From Flavicella marina (GTDB lineage: Bacteria; Bacteroidota; Bacteroidia; Flavobacteriales; Flavobacteriaceae): DNA of 64,000 nucleotides. The stretch lies in assembly GCF_009193215.1 (NCBI RefSeq), contig NZ_VYVA01000001.1, positions 186,001-250,000 of the forward strand. Direction: 5' to 3'. A program made the position numbers and the translations under genes. Of this stretch, positions 47,034-55,636 are shown piece by piece. The notes beneath the pieces were generated by a model. The model had not been told where the DNA came from. It saw nothing but the letters and a program-made list of their open reading frames with translations, and did not search any database. How positions within the stretch are numbered: the stretch's first letter is position 1; each line of letters begins with the position of its first letter.

Positions 47034-47063
47034 TTATAAGAAACAACACCAAAATGGCCTTTC
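47014..47063 (-). terminator. Long hairpin downstream of glmM
   Basis: A 22-bp stem (47014-47035 with 47042-47063) and 6-nt loop. Every departure from Watson-Crick pairing is a G.U pair when read as minus-strand RNA, which indicates function on that strand. It is followed on the minus strand by AGGTTTTT. It probably terminates glmM transcription and so limits readthrough into GH88-GH2. Confidence 0.75.
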
Positions 47064-47083
47064 AAAAAGTGAGTCACTAGTTT

Positions 47084-48481
47084 TTACAAACCTGCAATTT
47101 CTTTAATCTCTTTTATCGTTTTATCTGCCAAAGCATCTGCACTTTCTTGTGAAGTACTTTCTGTATAAATACGAATAATCGGTTCTGTATTTGACTTTCT
47201 TAAATGTACCCATTCCGTAGGAAAATCTATTTTTACCCCATCGATAGTATTTACATCTTCTGATTGATGTTTCTCAGCCATTTTAACCAAAACAGCATCG
47301 ACATCTAAGCTTGGGGTCAATTGAATTTTGTTTTTACTCATATAGTAACTTGGATATGAATCTCGCAATTCTTTACAAGATTTACCACTTTTTGCCAAAT
47401 GAGATAAAAACAAAGCCACACCAACCAAGGAATCTCTACCGTAATGAGATTCTGGATAGATGATTCCACCATTACCTTCTCCACCAATAACGGTATTGGT
47501 TTCTTTCATGGCAATCACAACGTTTACTTCACCAACTGCACTTGCGGTATAAGACCCTCCATGCTTTTCCGTAACATCTCTCAAAGCTCTCGATGAAGAT
47601 AAGTTAGAAACAGTATTACCGCCTTTTAGTTCTCCTAGCACATAATCCGCACAAGCAACCAATGTATACTCTTCTCCAAACATAGAACCATCTTCGTTTA
47701 CCAAAGCCAATCTATCTACATCCGGATCCACCACAATTCCAAAATCTGCTTTTTCTGCAACGACCAATTTCGAAATATCTTCTAAATGCTCTTTTAAAGG
47801 TTCTGGGTTATGAGGAAACTGTCCATTTGGATCACAGTACAACTTTACACACTCTACTCCCAATCGCTCTAACAAAGCAGGAATAAATATTCCCCCAGTA
47901 GAATTCACTGCATCTAAAACTACTTTAAAATTCGCTTTCTTTACAGCTTCAACATCCACCAAATTCAAGTCGAGAACCGCATCGATGTGTTTTTGAACAT
48001 ACGAGCGATCTTTAGTATAGGCTCCTAAATCATCAACCTCAGCATAGCCATAAGCATCGTTATCAGCAAGCACCAAAATTTTCTCTCCTTCAACACCATT
48101 CAGAAACTCTCCTTTCTCGTTTAATAACTTTAAAGCATTCCATTGCTTTGGGTTATGAGAAGCAGTGATAATTATTCCGCCATCAGCTTTTTCCATAGGC
48201 ACAGCAACCTCAACAGTTGGTGTTGTTGACAATCCTAAATCTACGACATCAATTCCCAATCCAACCAAAGTATTCGAAACCAGACTACTAATCATTTTCC
48301 CTGAAATTCGAGCATCTCTTCCGATTACCACTTTTAATTTTTCGGTCTTTTTCTCATTTCGCTCCAACAACCAAGTACCGTATGCACTTGCAAATTTAAC
48401 AGCATCTAATGGGGTCAAGTTGTCTCCAATCCCTCCTCCAATTGTTCCTCGTATTCCTGATATTGATTTTATTAATGACAT
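47084..48481 (-). CDS. glmM: Phosphoglucosamine mutase / phosphohexomutase
   Basis: A 465-residue alpha-D-phosphohexomutase. The phosphoserine is S108 in TASHNPKQWNALK, the metal loop is DPDVDRLAL and the sugar-binding loop GGEGNGGIIYPE. The C-terminal phosphate-binding motif is RKSNTEPIIRIY. This matches the GlmM/phosphoglucomutase-type proteins of Bacteroidota; glucosamine-phosphate specificity is inferred from annotation practice and the amino-sugar neighbours. It is the last gene of the amino-sugar run, before a long hairpin. Confidence 0.9.
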   Translation of the reverse strand: MSLIKSISGIRGTIGGGIGDNLTPLDAVKFASAYGTWLLERNEKKTEKLKVVIGRDARISGKMISSLVSNTLVGLGIDVVDLGLSTTPTVEVAVPMEKADGGIIITASHNPKQWNALKLLNEKGEFLNGVEGEKILVLADNDAYGYAEVDDLGAYTKDRSYVQKHIDAVLDLNLVDVEAVKKANFKVVLDAVNSTGGIFIPALLERLGVECVKLYCDPNGQFPHNPEPLKEHLEDISKLVVAEKADFGIVVDPDVDRLALVNEDGSMFGEEYTLVACADYVLGELKGGNTVSNLSSSRALRDVTEKHGGSYTASAVGEVNVVIAMKETNTVIGGEGNGGIIYPESHYGRDSLVGVALFLSHLAKSGKSCKELRDSYPSYYMSKNKIQLTPSLDVDAVLVKMAEKHQSEDVNTIDGVKIDFPTEWVHLRKSNTEPIIRIYTESTSQESADALADKTIKEIKEIAGL

Positions 48482-48510
48482 AGTTTAATTTTTATTTAAG
48501 AACAGTAATC

Positions 48511-49041
48511 CTACTTACTACCCCCAATTTTGTATAAAAGGACTTCTGTAATATTTGTCCAATTAAAATAAATTTCATGAGTATTCCCATTCCCGGTAAC
48601 TCTAATATAACGTGCTTTTTTGTTAATGTCGAAATTTTCATAATCTAATGATACTCCTTTCGATTTCCCATTAAAAATACTATTCCAATTCTTTTCGTCA
48701 TCGGAGATTGAGATATCAAAATAATAATTTCGTTGGTCTCCATTATAAAATGCAATGCAGATTTGCGAAATCTCTATTGGTGATTTCAAATCATATTGAA
48801 TCCATGGTTTGATACCATCGATACGTTCACCACGCCAACTAGATTTTCCTGATATATCATTATCTATTGTTAGCTTCGGAAAAAAATCGCCAGCACCATG
48901 TTCTTTGGTTTCCCAAATATTTGCTTTCACAAGAATATCATCAGTATTTATTTTACTTTTTTGACCTGATGCAATAGAACATAGTGAAGTCAAAATCGAA
49001 AATGTAATAGCGTTTATTAATCTTAATTTAAATATCTTCAT
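48511..49041 (-). CDS. Secreted discoidin (F5/8 type C)-like carbohydrate-binding protein
   Basis: About 176 residues from the start chosen at 49041, whose Met opens a signal peptide (MKIFKLRLINAITFSILTSL ending SIASGQ). The upstream extension to 49155 is unlikely because it precedes the signal and overlaps nagB. The mature protein is one discoidin-like beta-sandwich: WRGERIDGIKPWIQYDL, ISQICIAFYNGDQRNYYFDI and YIRVTGNGN are typical of F5/8C domains. It probably binds a glycan outside the cell or in the periplasm. It lies between nagB and glmM, an odd place for a stand-alone exported binding module. Confidence 0.72.
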   Translation of the reverse strand: MKIFKLRLINAITFSILTSLCSIASGQKSKINTDDILVKANIWETKEHGAGDFFPKLTIDNDISGKSSWRGERIDGIKPWIQYDLKSPIEISQICIAFYNGDQRNYYFDISISDDEKNWNSIFNGKSKGVSLDYENFDINKKARYIRVTGNGNTHEIYFNWTNITEVLLYKIGGSK

Positions 49042-49142
49042 TAGTTTCAGTTTTACTCGAAAAATCGCAACATTGTTTTCATTTAGCGTTGATATATTCC
49101 ATCCTTGATTGCTCAATTTCATTATATATTGTTCTATTCTTT

Positions 49143-51071
49143 TTAATAATGCCATCTTACAAAAGCTTCCATCGCTGCATACCTAGCAAGACCTAGAATA
49201 TCATACAAATCTGCTGTTTCTTTATTTCTATCTTCTGCGCGTTGCCAAAATTCTCTACTATCGGTTCCTTGAAAAACCACACCATCTTTTTGAGATTGAT
49301 GTTTAAATATCCCATATCGTTTTTCCAAAACTTGATCTGGTCCCATTGGTACGGCCATTTCTATTTCTTCAATTCCCCATTCTTGCCAAGCGCCTCGGTA
49401 CAACCACAACCAACAATCATTCATGAATGGTTTTGGTTTTAATCGTTTAACGGCTTCAAAAATTGCATCCAAACAAACCTTGTGTGTTCCATGTGGATCC
49501 GCTAAATCTCCAGCTGCATAAATTTGATGTGGTTGTATTTTCTCAATCAAATCCATCGTTAATTGAATATCTTCTTCTCCGACAGGTTTTTTCTCGATAG
49601 TTCCGGTTTCGTAAAAAGGTAAATTCATGAAGTGTATTTGTTCATCTTTCAAACCAACGAAATAACTTGTAGCTCGTGCTTCTCCTTTTCGAATCAACCC
49701 TTTGATATGTCGAACTTCAGAAGTATCTATATCACTTCCTTTTTTATTTTTTAAAAACTCGTTGGCTTGTTGATAAATATTTATCGCTTCAGGACTTTCA
49801 ATATTAAAGTGTTGGTTATAATCACAAACAAAACTTGCAAAACGATGCGCTTCGTCATCAGCCACCGCAATATTTCCTGAAGTCTGGTAGGCCACATGCA
49901 CTTCATGTCCTTGCTCTACCAAACGCTTGAAAGTTCCACCCATACTGATAATATCGTCATCGGGATGAGGACTAAAAATTAATACACGTTTTTTCGCTGG
50001 GAGTGCTCGTTCTGGACGATTTGTATCTTCTGCATTAGGTTTCCCTCCTGGCCAGCCAGTGATGGTATTTTGAAGTTTGTTAAAAATCTTAATATTGATA
50101 TCGTAAGAAGCCCCTTCCTCAGCCAATAAATCACTCATCCCATTCTCTATATAATCGTCATCGGTAAGCATCAAAATAGGTTTTTTCAATTTTAAGGCTA
50201 AACCTAAAACAGCTTTTCGAATCATCCTATCACTCCACTCTACCTTTTCAACCAACCACGGACTTCTAACTCTGGTTAATTGTGAACTTGCTTCTTTGTC
50301 TAAAATAAAAGTTACATTGTTGTGTTCTTGTAAATAGCTCGCCGGAATTTTGCTAGTCACTTCACCTTCAACCGCAGCTCTTACAACTTTGGATTTTCTT
50401 TCTCCCCAAGCTAGCAAAATCACTTTTTTCGACTCCATTATTTTCTTTACACCTAAAGTAATTGCTGTTCTTGGAGTATTAGAAATCCCTGAAAAATCGC
50501 CACTTGCTGCCACTCTAGTCATGTGATCTAGTGCAACCAATCTCGTTTTAGAATTTTGCAATGAACCCGATTCATTAAAACCAATATGTCCGTTTCCTCC
50601 TATTCCTAATATTTGCAAATCGATACCTCCTAAAGCATCTATTTTTGCTTCGTAAGAAGCACAGTAATCCGAAATTTCAGCCTTAGACAAAGTTCCATCT
50701 GGAATATGATAATTATCTCGATCAATATCTACATGATCAAACAGTAATTCTTTCATAAATCTGACATAACTGTTTATTGAATCTGGTTCCATTGGATAAT
50801 ATTCATCCAAATTAAAACTTACCACATTTTTAAAACTCAAGTTTTCTTCTTTATGCAAACGAACAAGTTCAGCGTACAGTCCTTTTGGAGAAGAACCAGT
50901 AGCCAACCCTAGCACACACATCTTATTTTGTGCCTGTTTTTCTTTAATCAATGAAGCAATTTCTTTGGCTACAGCAATTGAAGCAGCATTAGAATCTTCG
51001 AAAATATGTGTTCCAATATTCTCGTATCTTTTCTCAAATCCAGTTGCATTATCTATAGTGCTTTTTGTCAT
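49143..51071 (-). CDS. nagB: Glucosamine-6-phosphate deaminase fused to a PIG-L-like domain
   Basis: A 642-residue bifunctional-looking protein. Residues about 20-270 are NagB (glucosamine-6-P to fructose-6-P and ammonia): VLGLATGSSPKGLYAEL, VSFNLDEYYPM, GIGGNGHIGFNESGS. Residues about 360-640 are a PIG-L/LmbE-type deacetylase domain with metal ligands HPDDDIISMG and PHGTHK. This fusion is widespread in Bacteroidota. The PIG-L part belongs to N-acetylglucosaminyl deacetylases, so it could supply deacetylation, since no nagA is in the window (inference). It sits 70 nt downstream of the sugar transporter. Confidence 0.92.
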   Translation of the reverse strand: MTKSTIDNATGFEKRYENIGTHIFEDSNAASIAVAKEIASLIKEKQAQNKMCVLGLATGSSPKGLYAELVRLHKEENLSFKNVVSFNLDEYYPMEPDSINSYVRFMKELLFDHVDIDRDNYHIPDGTLSKAEISDYCASYEAKIDALGGIDLQILGIGGNGHIGFNESGSLQNSKTRLVALDHMTRVAASGDFSGISNTPRTAITLGVKKIMESKKVILLAWGERKSKVVRAAVEGEVTSKIPASYLQEHNNVTFILDKEASSQLTRVRSPWLVEKVEWSDRMIRKAVLGLALKLKKPILMLTDDDYIENGMSDLLAEEGASYDINIKIFNKLQNTITGWPGGKPNAEDTNRPERALPAKKRVLIFSPHPDDDIISMGGTFKRLVEQGHEVHVAYQTSGNIAVADDEAHRFASFVCDYNQHFNIESPEAINIYQQANEFLKNKKGSDIDTSEVRHIKGLIRKGEARATSYFVGLKDEQIHFMNLPFYETGTIEKKPVGEEDIQLTMDLIEKIQPHQIYAAGDLADPHGTHKVCLDAIFEAVKRLKPKPFMNDCWLWLYRGAWQEWGIEEIEMAVPMGPDQVLEKRYGIFKHQSQKDGVVFQGTDSREFWQRAEDRNKETADLYDILGLARYAAMEAFVRWHY

Positions 51072-51141
51072 ATCTTTTAATTTTTATCTATTATCGTTTT
51101 AATCTTATTCTTGCGTATAAGTCTCAATAGCTCGATTACTT

Positions 51142-52482
51142 TTATTTCTTATTATTAATTCTCTTCCAATTTTGCAATTTGTGTCCTTTTAAAGCAAAAA
51201 ATAATATAATTGCATAACACGGAACTAGAATCCAATAACTACTGGTTGCGGCATTAGCCGTAGCAACTGATTGTTCTATTCCACTTGCAATTAATTCCAC
51301 TTTTTCACTGTCAACCAAACGCCCATATAAGGGTGGAATTATTGCACCACCAGAAATTGCCATCACTAATAATGCTGAACCAGTTTTGGTAAACTTGCCA
51401 AGTCTAGCCAAGGTAAGTGGCCAAACCGCAGGCCAAACCAAGGCATTCGATATACCTAATGAAGCAACGAATAAAACAGACGTAAATCCGCTCGTACATA
51501 AAATCAAAACACTGAATACAATTCCTAACAAAGCACTTATAACTAATGCCTTACCCTGACTTATATATTTAGGAATTAAAATAATACCAATTATATAGGT
51601 AACAACCATTGAAAACAAGGTAAGTGTAGTAAAAAACTTGGCATCTTCAGCATCAAACCCTAGAGAAATTCCATATGCGATGATGGTATCTCCGGCAATC
51701 ACCTCTGCTCCAACATATACAAAAAGTGTCAACACGCCTAGCCATAAGTGGGGGAATTGAAATATACTTGTTTTTGTGGTTTCTCCCTCAGGAGTTTTTT
51801 CTTCAGATGCAGCCTCGACTTGAGGAAGTGGAGCTTTTCGTATTAATATTCCAAGAATTGCCAATACACCCGCCATTACTAAATAGGGAACAAATACACT
51901 GTCGGCCATTTGATCTAGTAAAACATTTTTTTCAACCTCAGAAACTGCTGTCAATTTTTCTTTTACATCGTCTATTCCAGATAACAACAATGCTCCAAAA
52001 ATTAATGACCCTAACGCACCTGCAGTTTTATTCGCAATTCCCATGATAGCAATTCTCTTTGCACCACTCTCTAAGGGGCCAAGAATTGTAATATATGGGT
52101 TTGCTGCAGTTTGCAACAAGGTCATTCCAACTCCTTGAATAAAGATACCTGTTAAAAACACCCAATAGGTTCTAGCTTCGGCAGCAGGAATAAAAACTAA
52201 GGCTCCAATCGCCATGATAAGCAATCCTAAAGACATCCCTTTTCTATAACCTATTTTGGTCAAAATACTTGATGCCGGAAGTGCCATTAAAACAAAAGAA
52301 ATATAAGAAGCTGAAGCCACTAAATAAGACTGTGCTTCAGTCAATTCGTTGATCGTTTTCATAAAAGGAATCAGCGCTCCGTTTATCCAAGTAACAAATC
52401 CGAAAATAAAAAACACACCCGCGATAATTGCAATGGGCACTAAATTATTTTTTGCTTCAAGATTCTTTTTTTCTGAATTCAT
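51142..52482 (-). CDS. Sugar MFS transporter (FucP/NagP-type)
   Basis: A 446-residue inner-membrane symporter with about 12 transmembrane helices and a cytoplasmic loop around residue 225. IIAGVFFIFGFVTWINGALI, GVGMTLLQTAANPYI and the central region resemble the fucose/glucose-galactose permease (FucP/GGP) group, which includes NagP, the N-acetylglucosamine permease. The gene context (amino-sugar kinase, NagB) favours N-acetylhexosamine as substrate. It is 4 nt downstream of the epimerase gene, in the operon. Confidence 0.85.
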   Translation of the reverse strand: MNSEKKNLEAKNNLVPIAIIAGVFFIFGFVTWINGALIPFMKTINELTEAQSYLVASASYISFVLMALPASSILTKIGYRKGMSLGLLIMAIGALVFIPAAEARTYWVFLTGIFIQGVGMTLLQTAANPYITILGPLESGAKRIAIMGIANKTAGALGSLIFGALLLSGIDDVKEKLTAVSEVEKNVLLDQMADSVFVPYLVMAGVLAILGILIRKAPLPQVEAASEEKTPEGETTKTSIFQFPHLWLGVLTLFVYVGAEVIAGDTIIAYGISLGFDAEDAKFFTTLTLFSMVVTYIIGIILIPKYISQGKALVISALLGIVFSVLILCTSGFTSVLFVASLGISNALVWPAVWPLTLARLGKFTKTGSALLVMAISGGAIIPPLYGRLVDSEKVELIASGIEQSVATANAATSSYWILVPCYAIILFFALKGHKLQNWKRINNKK

Positions 52483-52486
52483 TCTT

Positions 52487-53419
52487 TCAATTTTGGTTAA
52501 TTATTAATTCATTGTGATAAAATTCAATAGTTTCATGCAAAGCAGTGTCAAGTGAATATATCGGTTCAAAACCTAACTTATTAAATTTGGTTGTATCTGC
52601 CTTAGAGTGCTTAATATCTCCTGGGCGTTCATCTAAAAATACAATCTCTGATTTAGAGTTTGTTATCTCTTTTATTTTTTCTGCTAGTTCTAAAATTGAC
52701 GTACTATGACCTAGAGCTACATTATAGGTCTCATTTCCTATTTGAGAAGCCAAAATATTTGCTCGAACAACGTCTTTTACATAAATAAAATCTCTGGTTT
52801 GTGAACCATCACCATAAATCGTAATGGGTTGATTTTGTAAGGCTTTATTAATGAATATAGGTACTGCTGCAGCATATGCTGATTTAGGATCTTGTCTTGG
52901 TCCAAAAACATTGAAATACCTTAGAGAAGCTGTCTCTAATTTGTATTGATCTAAATACATTTTTAAATAATACTCACCGTCTAGTTTCGTGATTGCATAG
53001 GGTGTCATCGGTTCAGGAAACATCGTTTCTACTTTTGGAAGTATGGGATTGTCTCCGTAATTCGCAGCAGAAGTTGACAACACTACTTTACAAGCATCAT
53101 TTTCACGAGCAGCATCTAAAACATTTAAGGTTCCTAAAGTATTGATTTCTATACATTCTTTCATTTTCAACAGCGATTCTGGAACGCTGACTAAAGCCGC
53201 CAAATGAAAAACTGCATTGGCATTATGTATGACCCTGTTCATCAAATTTTCATCTCGAATATCACCATTGATAAATGCGACATTCATGCCTTCTAAATTC
53301 TTTTTAAACCCTGTTCTTAAGCTATCAACAACAACAACTTCATGTCCTAATTTCAACAATTGTTCTGCTATATGACTGCCGATAAAACCAGCTCCTCCAG
53401 TAATAATATATTTCCCCAT
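52487..53419 (-). CDS. UDP-sugar 4-epimerase-like NAD-dependent epimerase
   Basis: A 310-residue extended SDR. NAD-binding GGAGFIGSHIAEQLLKLG, VFHLAALVSVPESL, the catalytic Thr/Ser region LSTSAANYGDN and the YxxxK motif in YAITKLDGEYY, followed by RYFNVFGPRQDP. It is closest in type to the UDP-N-acetylglucosamine/UDP-GalNAc 4-epimerases (WbpP/GalE-like). Placed between a sugar 1-kinase and a transporter, it would interconvert UDP-GalNAc and UDP-GlcNAc (inference). Confidence 0.85.
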   Translation of the reverse strand: MGKYIITGGAGFIGSHIAEQLLKLGHEVVVVDSLRTGFKKNLEGMNVAFINGDIRDENLMNRVIHNANAVFHLAALVSVPESLLKMKECIEINTLGTLNVLDAARENDACKVVLSTSAANYGDNPILPKVETMFPEPMTPYAITKLDGEYYLKMYLDQYKLETASLRYFNVFGPRQDPKSAYAAAVPIFINKALQNQPITIYGDGSQTRDFIYVKDVVRANILASQIGNETYNVALGHSTSILELAEKIKEITNSKSEIVFLDERPGDIKHSKADTTKFNKLGFEPIYSLDTALHETIEFYHNELIINQN

Positions 53420-53420
53420 T

Positions 53421-54494
53421 TTAATTTTCTATTTGATTGAATTGTGTTTCCATGCTCTCTATTAACTTCAATTGATTCTGTGCTCTATCAAAATTGTGGT
53501 TCGGGTATTTTGTTTTGTAATAAACATCATCATTTAAAAAATCAGTAAGAAAACGTATTCCCATAATAAATATCATGGATTTTGCTCCTAGGGGTAGGTA
53601 TTTCAGTTCTAATTCTGACAAAGCATCACCTGTTTTCTCTAAAAAGCCTTTTAAGTAGGCCTGGTAGTAGGGTATGTTAAAATTTACCAAATCTAAATTT
53701 TGTTCATCCTCTGCAGCAGTATTGCATATTGTTCGAATGGCATCACCAAAATCGTAGTGTACAATTCCAGGCATAATAGTATCTGTATCGATCACACAAA
53801 GTCCCTTTTTATCTTTGGTAAACAAAGCATTGGATATTTTAGTATCATTATGTGTCACTCTCATTTTTATTTCACCACTCTCTTTTAATCGCTGAATGAT
53901 ATGCATTTCATCTTTGTAAGCTTTCACGCGCTCAATTAAAACATCTGCCTTTTCAAGTCTTTCTGTAGAGGCATTTTTTAAAGCAGTCTCAAATTGCTCA
54001 AAACGAAATGACATGTCGTGAAATTTTGGAATCACTTCTGTTAACTTAGAGGCATCGAAATCATCAGTTAAATTTAAAAACTCACCGAAAAGTTTTCCGC
54101 CTTCATAAGCAATTTCAGAATCATTCACGGTTTCAAAAGTGACACTGTCCTCAATAAAAACCATCAAATTCCAATAATCTCCATTTTCGGATTGGTAATA
54201 CGATTCTCCCTCCTTCGTTTTCACAAAGGTCAACACTTCACGTTTTTGCCCTGATTCTTCTAGTGCATTAAGTTTGTTTTGAAGATGAACACTGACACTC
54301 ACCTTATTTTCTATCAAACCAGGAACATCTTTAAATACCCCATGATTGATTCTCTGTAACACATAGCTTGGCTGTATTTTGGTATTTATCAAATATGTAT
54401 CATTGATATGCCCTGAAGCCAACTCCTGATATGAGGCAAAATTAGACTCATCATCAAATTTTGAAAAAACCGATTTTAATAATTCTGTTTTCAT
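53421..54494 (-). CDS. Sugar 1-kinase of the aminoglycoside-phosphotransferase fold (NahK/MdsC-like)
   Basis: A 357-residue cytosolic kinase. Catalytic loop THNDTKISNALF with D217 and the metal site VIDTDTIMPG (about 235-242), then HYDFGDAIRTICN; the N-terminal ASGHINDTYLI is the nucleotide-binding loop. This pattern fits N-acetylhexosamine 1-kinases (NahK) and the MdsC proteins of mucin-desulfating Bacteroidota operons. It would phosphorylate GalNAc or GlcNAc at C1. It lies 1 nt after the nucleotidyltransferase gene and 1 nt before the epimerase gene. Confidence 0.82.
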   Translation of the reverse strand: MKTELLKSVFSKFDDESNFASYQELASGHINDTYLINTKIQPSYVLQRINHGVFKDVPGLIENKVSVSVHLQNKLNALEESGQKREVLTFVKTKEGESYYQSENGDYWNLMVFIEDSVTFETVNDSEIAYEGGKLFGEFLNLTDDFDASKLTEVIPKFHDMSFRFEQFETALKNASTERLEKADVLIERVKAYKDEMHIIQRLKESGEIKMRVTHNDTKISNALFTKDKKGLCVIDTDTIMPGIVHYDFGDAIRTICNTAAEDEQNLDLVNFNIPYYQAYLKGFLEKTGDALSELELKYLPLGAKSMIFIMGIRFLTDFLNDDVYYKTKYPNHNFDRAQNQLKLIESMETQFNQIEN

Positions 54495-54495
54495 C

Positions 54496-55407
54496 TTACC
54501 ACAAATTTTTAGGATAGACAGACTCTTGCTTTAGCTTATTGATTGCTTCTTTTACAATAGGTTTATCTTCTTGATATGTAACACCAAACCATTTTGCATT
54601 AGATTTCAAAACTTCAACGTTGGCGATTCCTGATTTTAAAATTTCATTGACTACAGAAGGAATAAAAAATTCTGACTTTAAATTGTGCTTTTCTTCTTCA
54701 AGAAATTTTTCAAATAATTCTGTTCCGAATTCAAAACATTTAGGAGTAAATCCCCAAAAATTCATAGACACCACAGTATCCTCATCTATATCAATAAAAG
54801 TACCTTGATCATCTTTACGCATCAATTTTCCATCAATTTTCTCAATATGTGTTCTTTCTGTTACATCGGTTAAAAATCCTTTTTCGTTTACTTGACACTC
54901 ACCTCTTGATACGAATCCATGATCAGATACCGTATTTTTCAATAAATAAGCCATTGTATTGAAATTGTAAGAATTTTTGTCTTTCTCAATAAGAGAGGCC
55001 GCCATTACATCAAAAGCTTCACGACCGTAAAAATCATCCGCGTTTATAATTGCAAAATTTTCTTTAATAGCATCTTTGGCCATCAGCAACGCATGCCCAG
55101 TACCCCAGGGTTTCGTTCTTTCAGGATTGATATATTTTTCAGGAACATTATCTAATTCTTGATACACATATGCAACTTCAGCTTTTCTTTCTAGTTTTTT
55201 ATTGAATATTTCTTTGAATTCTTTTTCAAAACTTCTTCGAATAATAAATACAAATTTTCCGAAACCTGCTTGCAAAGCATCATAGATTGAAAAATCAATT
55301 ATTGTATCTCCTTCTGGGGTAAAACTGTCAATCTGTTTTAAACCTCCATACCTACTTCCCATTCCTGCAGCCAAAACCACTAAGGCTGGTTTGTTATTCT
55401 CTGTCAT
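54496..55407 (-). CDS. Sugar-1-phosphate nucleotidyltransferase
   Basis: A 303-residue GT-A-fold enzyme. The N-terminal signature is VVLAAGMGSRYGGLKQID, followed by KPWGTGHALLMAKDAI and FAIINADDFYGREAF, which provides the metal-binding Asp pair. The closest type is the UDP-sugar pyrophosphorylase-like proteins coupled to NahK kinases. As the first gene of the operon with kinase and epimerase, it would activate HexNAc-1-phosphate (inference). It is divergent from lacI, with a -7 box about 86 nt upstream. Confidence 0.82.
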   Translation of the reverse strand: MTENNKPALVVLAAGMGSRYGGLKQIDSFTPEGDTIIDFSIYDALQAGFGKFVFIIRRSFEKEFKEIFNKKLERKAEVAYVYQELDNVPEKYINPERTKPWGTGHALLMAKDAIKENFAIINADDFYGREAFDVMAASLIEKDKNSYNFNTMAYLLKNTVSDHGFVSRGECQVNEKGFLTDVTERTHIEKIDGKLMRKDDQGTFIDIDEDTVVSMNFWGFTPKCFEFGTELFEKFLEEEKHNLKSEFFIPSVVNEILKSGIANVEVLKSNAKWFGVTYQEDKPIVKEAINKLKQESVYPKNLW

Positions 55408-55492
55408 TTTAAAAAATTTTTCAATTAAACTACACTACTGAAAAACAACGAATTACAATTCATATTGTTTCTAAAAACGTCATTTACCTCTA

Positions 55493-55500
55493 CAAAACTA
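55493..55500 (-). promoter_or_regulatory. Putative -7 box of the amino-sugar operon
   Basis: The minus strand reads TAGTTTTG (TAnnTTTG), 86 nt before the nucleotidyltransferase ATG and about 40 bp from the nearest LacI-type operator. Confidence 0.4.
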
Positions 55501-55539
55501 AGAGAAATATTAGTATAAAAAAAGGAAAACACAAAAAAA

Positions 55540-55598
55540 TGTGTTCGAGCACATTTAAAAATGTTCTCGAACACACTAAAATACTGTGCTCGAGAACA
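55540..55598. promoter_or_regulatory. Three tandem LacI-type operators
   Basis: Three 14-bp near-palindromes of the form TGTKYTCGARMACA: TGTGTTCGAGCACA (55540-55553), TGTTCTCGAACACA (55562-55575) and TGTGCTCGAGAACA (55585-55598). The centres are 22 and 23 bp apart, near two helical turns. The central CG and the CTCGAG-like core are typical of LacI family operators. They lie between the lacI promoter and that of the divergent operon, so the adjacent LacI protein is the obvious ligand. Confidence 0.8.
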
Positions 55599-55624
55599 CA
55601 ATTATTTTTTATAAACTTTTTAGT

Positions 55625-55632
55625 TATATTTG
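55625..55632 (+). promoter_or_regulatory. Putative -7 box of lacI-type regulator
   Basis: TATATTTG matches TAnnTTTG. Only 4 nt separate it from the ATG at 55637, so the transcript would be leaderless or nearly so. Confidence 0.5.
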
Positions 55633-55636
55633 CTTC

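Noticed and set aside
49042-49155. Upstream start for the discoidin-like protein overlapping nagB
   Set aside because: The extension precedes a clear signal peptide and would overlap the nagB 3' end.
51726-52046. 106-residue frame opposite the sugar transporter
   Set aside because: It is the antisense shadow of membrane-protein codons.
55540-55598. CTCGAG-containing repeats as transposon ends or a CRISPR-like array
   Set aside because: The units are palindromic, differ in sequence, have no spacers of constant length and sit in a divergent promoter region next to lacI; operator is the better reading.
55586-55636. GTG start extending the LacI regulator by 17 residues
   Set aside because: The GTG is part of the third operator palindrome, the extra residues are not LacI-like, and a -7 box lies between it and the ATG at 55637.
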